Made by a program: the position numbers and the translations under genes
Shown: one piece after another, positions 28,602 to 29,430 of the stretch
How positions within the stretch are numbered: the stretch's first letter is position 1
How the letters are laid out: each line of letters opens with the position of its first letter
Notes under the pieces: generated by a model
What the model saw: the letters and a program-made list of their open reading frames with translations, nothing else
Databases searched by the model: none
What the model was told of the DNA's origin: nothing
Virus record (IMG/VR): IMGVR_UViG_3300032050_000596
Location: 1 to 29,430 of that record
Reading direction: 5' to 3' (one strand)
Source of the DNA: a virus
Length of the DNA: 29,430 bases

Positions 28602-29430
28602 TTATGTTTTTTCTGTAAACGGAAATGAATTTGGTAAAATATACAATTTGGTTCGCAAGCCGTTTTTAACATTATATGATAAACTATAACCTGCCAATAT
28701 CCATTTATCTTTTGCACGATACATTGCCTGATTTGAAAATGTTGGATTTTTTTCTAAAATATCACTATTGATTGCAATCGGTGCTGCGAATTGCCATTTT
28801 ATCAATTTACTTAAATCATTATTTCTATTGCAAAAATAACCTTTGACTGTATATGTCAAAATCATATGTTGAGCCATTAATTGCCTTATAAGATATTCTG
28901 CATAATCTTTTGTTGCAACTCCGTCCCTATTTTCTCGCATTTCAAAAGAAAATCTTAATGCTAATAATTGATTTTTACTTATTTCGTAACCAATTTTAGA
29001 TATTTTTTCTGTTAATTTTACCGTAGTCACCTGCCCCAGTTCTCCATAATTTTCATTATTACTTTCTTGGTGTATATCAATTGTATTATAAATTTTCATA
29101 AAATCAACTTGAAAATCTGTATCTAAAATAATAGGATATTGATTAGCTGTATCATAATTATCGTTTATTGTTTGTATTTGAGTATTACTAAACCCTGCCC
29201 TGTTATAATCTTGTCTTGCATAACCAATTGCGACTTGCGAAGTATCTAAACAATATAAATATTCTTTACCATCATATATATTTGTTGTTAAAATTACTTG
29301 GGCTTCATTGCATAAGCTTTCTAAATAGTTGGCTACTGTTTGGTTTGGTGAAGTTGCTCTTTGATTTATTTTATCTAATGCAACATCATCTAAACCCTGT
29401 GTAATAATATCAACATTATTATTTATAAAA
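28602..29430 (-). CDS. Putative tail/baseplate-region protein, 5' end outside the window
   Basis: The leftward frame is open from the right edge to TAA at 28602-28604, giving at least 275 residues. An ATG at 29099 is internal: upstream codons continue without a stop (VALDKINQRATSPNQTV ... YPIILDTDFQVDFMKIYNT). The protein is beta-rich with mixed polar content and ends AGYSLSYNVKNGLRTKLYILPNSFPFTEKT. Its place after the tape measure would suit a baseplate or hub protein, but it runs on the opposite strand, so it may instead belong to another leftward block. I do not recognise the family. Confidence 0.7.
   Translation of the reverse strand, partial: FINNNVDIITQGLDDVALDKINQRATSPNQTVANYLESLCNEAQVILTTNIYDGKEYLYCLDTSQVAIGYARQDYNRAGFSNTQIQTINDNYDTANQYPIILDTDFQVDFMKIYNTIDIHQESNNENYGELGQVTTVKLTEKISKIGYEISKNQLLALRFSFEMRENRDGVATKDYAEYLIRQLMAQHMILTYTVKGYFCNRNNDLSKLIKWQFAAPIAINSDILEKNPTFSNQAMYRAKDKWILAGYSLSYNVKNGLRTKLYILPNSFPFTEKT

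Noticed and set aside
28602-29099. Complete leftward gene starting at ATG 29099
   Set aside because: The frame continues upstream without a stop to the window edge with similar composition, so ATG 29099 is internal.
1-29430. CRISPR arrays, tRNA genes, rRNA genes and insertion sequences
   Set aside because: I saw no regularly spaced repeats, no cloverleaf-like sequence ending in CCA, no rRNA-like stretch and no transposase. A tRNA scan would be needed to exclude an unusual tRNA.

Overview
This window is a piece of a strongly AT-rich, tightly packed bacteriophage or prophage genome with a contractile tail (myovirus type). The case rests on a linked set of virion genes: large terminase, HK97-type portal, SPP1-gp7/MuF-type minor head protein, three head-tail joining proteins, a tail sheath, a tail tube, a frameshifted pair of tail assembly chaperones and a TP901-type tape measure. 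The sheath/tube/chaperone/tape-measure order resembles Mu-like phages, but no transposase, integrase or recognisable repressor is present. The host cannot be named. Almost every gene uses TAA as stop, starts lack a visible Shine-Dalgarno sequence and are instead preceded by A/T-rich leaders of the type TATAAAactATG, and the standard genetic code applies. A low-GC Gram-negative host (an alphaproteobacterial symbiont type, or Bacteroidota) would fit, but this is inference.

Layout. Positions 1-557 hold the end of a tail-fibre-like gene and a small follower. From 558 to 2600 five leftward genes form an accessory block: a zinc-finger protein, two proteins of unknown function (one with a 23-residue tandem repeat), a secreted HNH nuclease and a 58-residue Cys/His protein. 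A control region with divergent promoters and paired palindromes lies at 2620-2750. Rightward early genes follow (2773-6205), including a thymidylate kinase. At 6208-8603 there is a free-standing NUMOD4/HNH homing-type endonuclease between a decayed DNA methyltransferase start and an intact amino-methyltransferase. Packaging genes (8791-11224) are followed by a BRO-type antirepressor, a ParB-like protein and a cytosine-C5 methyltransferase (11284-14142), then a promoter almost identical to the early one that drives a shortened DnaN-like clamp ending at a strong hairpin terminator (14428-15153). Three small genes lead to the portal at 16255.

The head-tail region (16255-28601) is interrupted by two leftward cassettes with their own promoters (18630-19448 and 21146-22445) that look like morons. 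A TTGATT-type rightward promoter motif recurs at 16203, 19451, 22568 and 23885, as if rightward late transcription were restarted after each interruption; a fifth copy at 21081 sits where no rightward gene follows. The protein at 18840-19448 carries a copy of the portal C-terminal tail, conserved at DNA level as an inverted repeat around the minor head gene. It sits where the capsid protease and major capsid protein would normally be, and no major capsid gene is recognisable in the window. The last gene (28602-29430, leftward) runs off the right edge.

The most distinctive observations are the portal-tail fusion cassette, the apparent absence of a major capsid gene at its usual place, the -1 frameshift site in the tail chaperone, the reduced sliding clamp with a possible clamp-binding motif on the methyltransferase, the methyltransferase remnant beside the homing endonuclease, and a leftward alpha-helical repeat protein.
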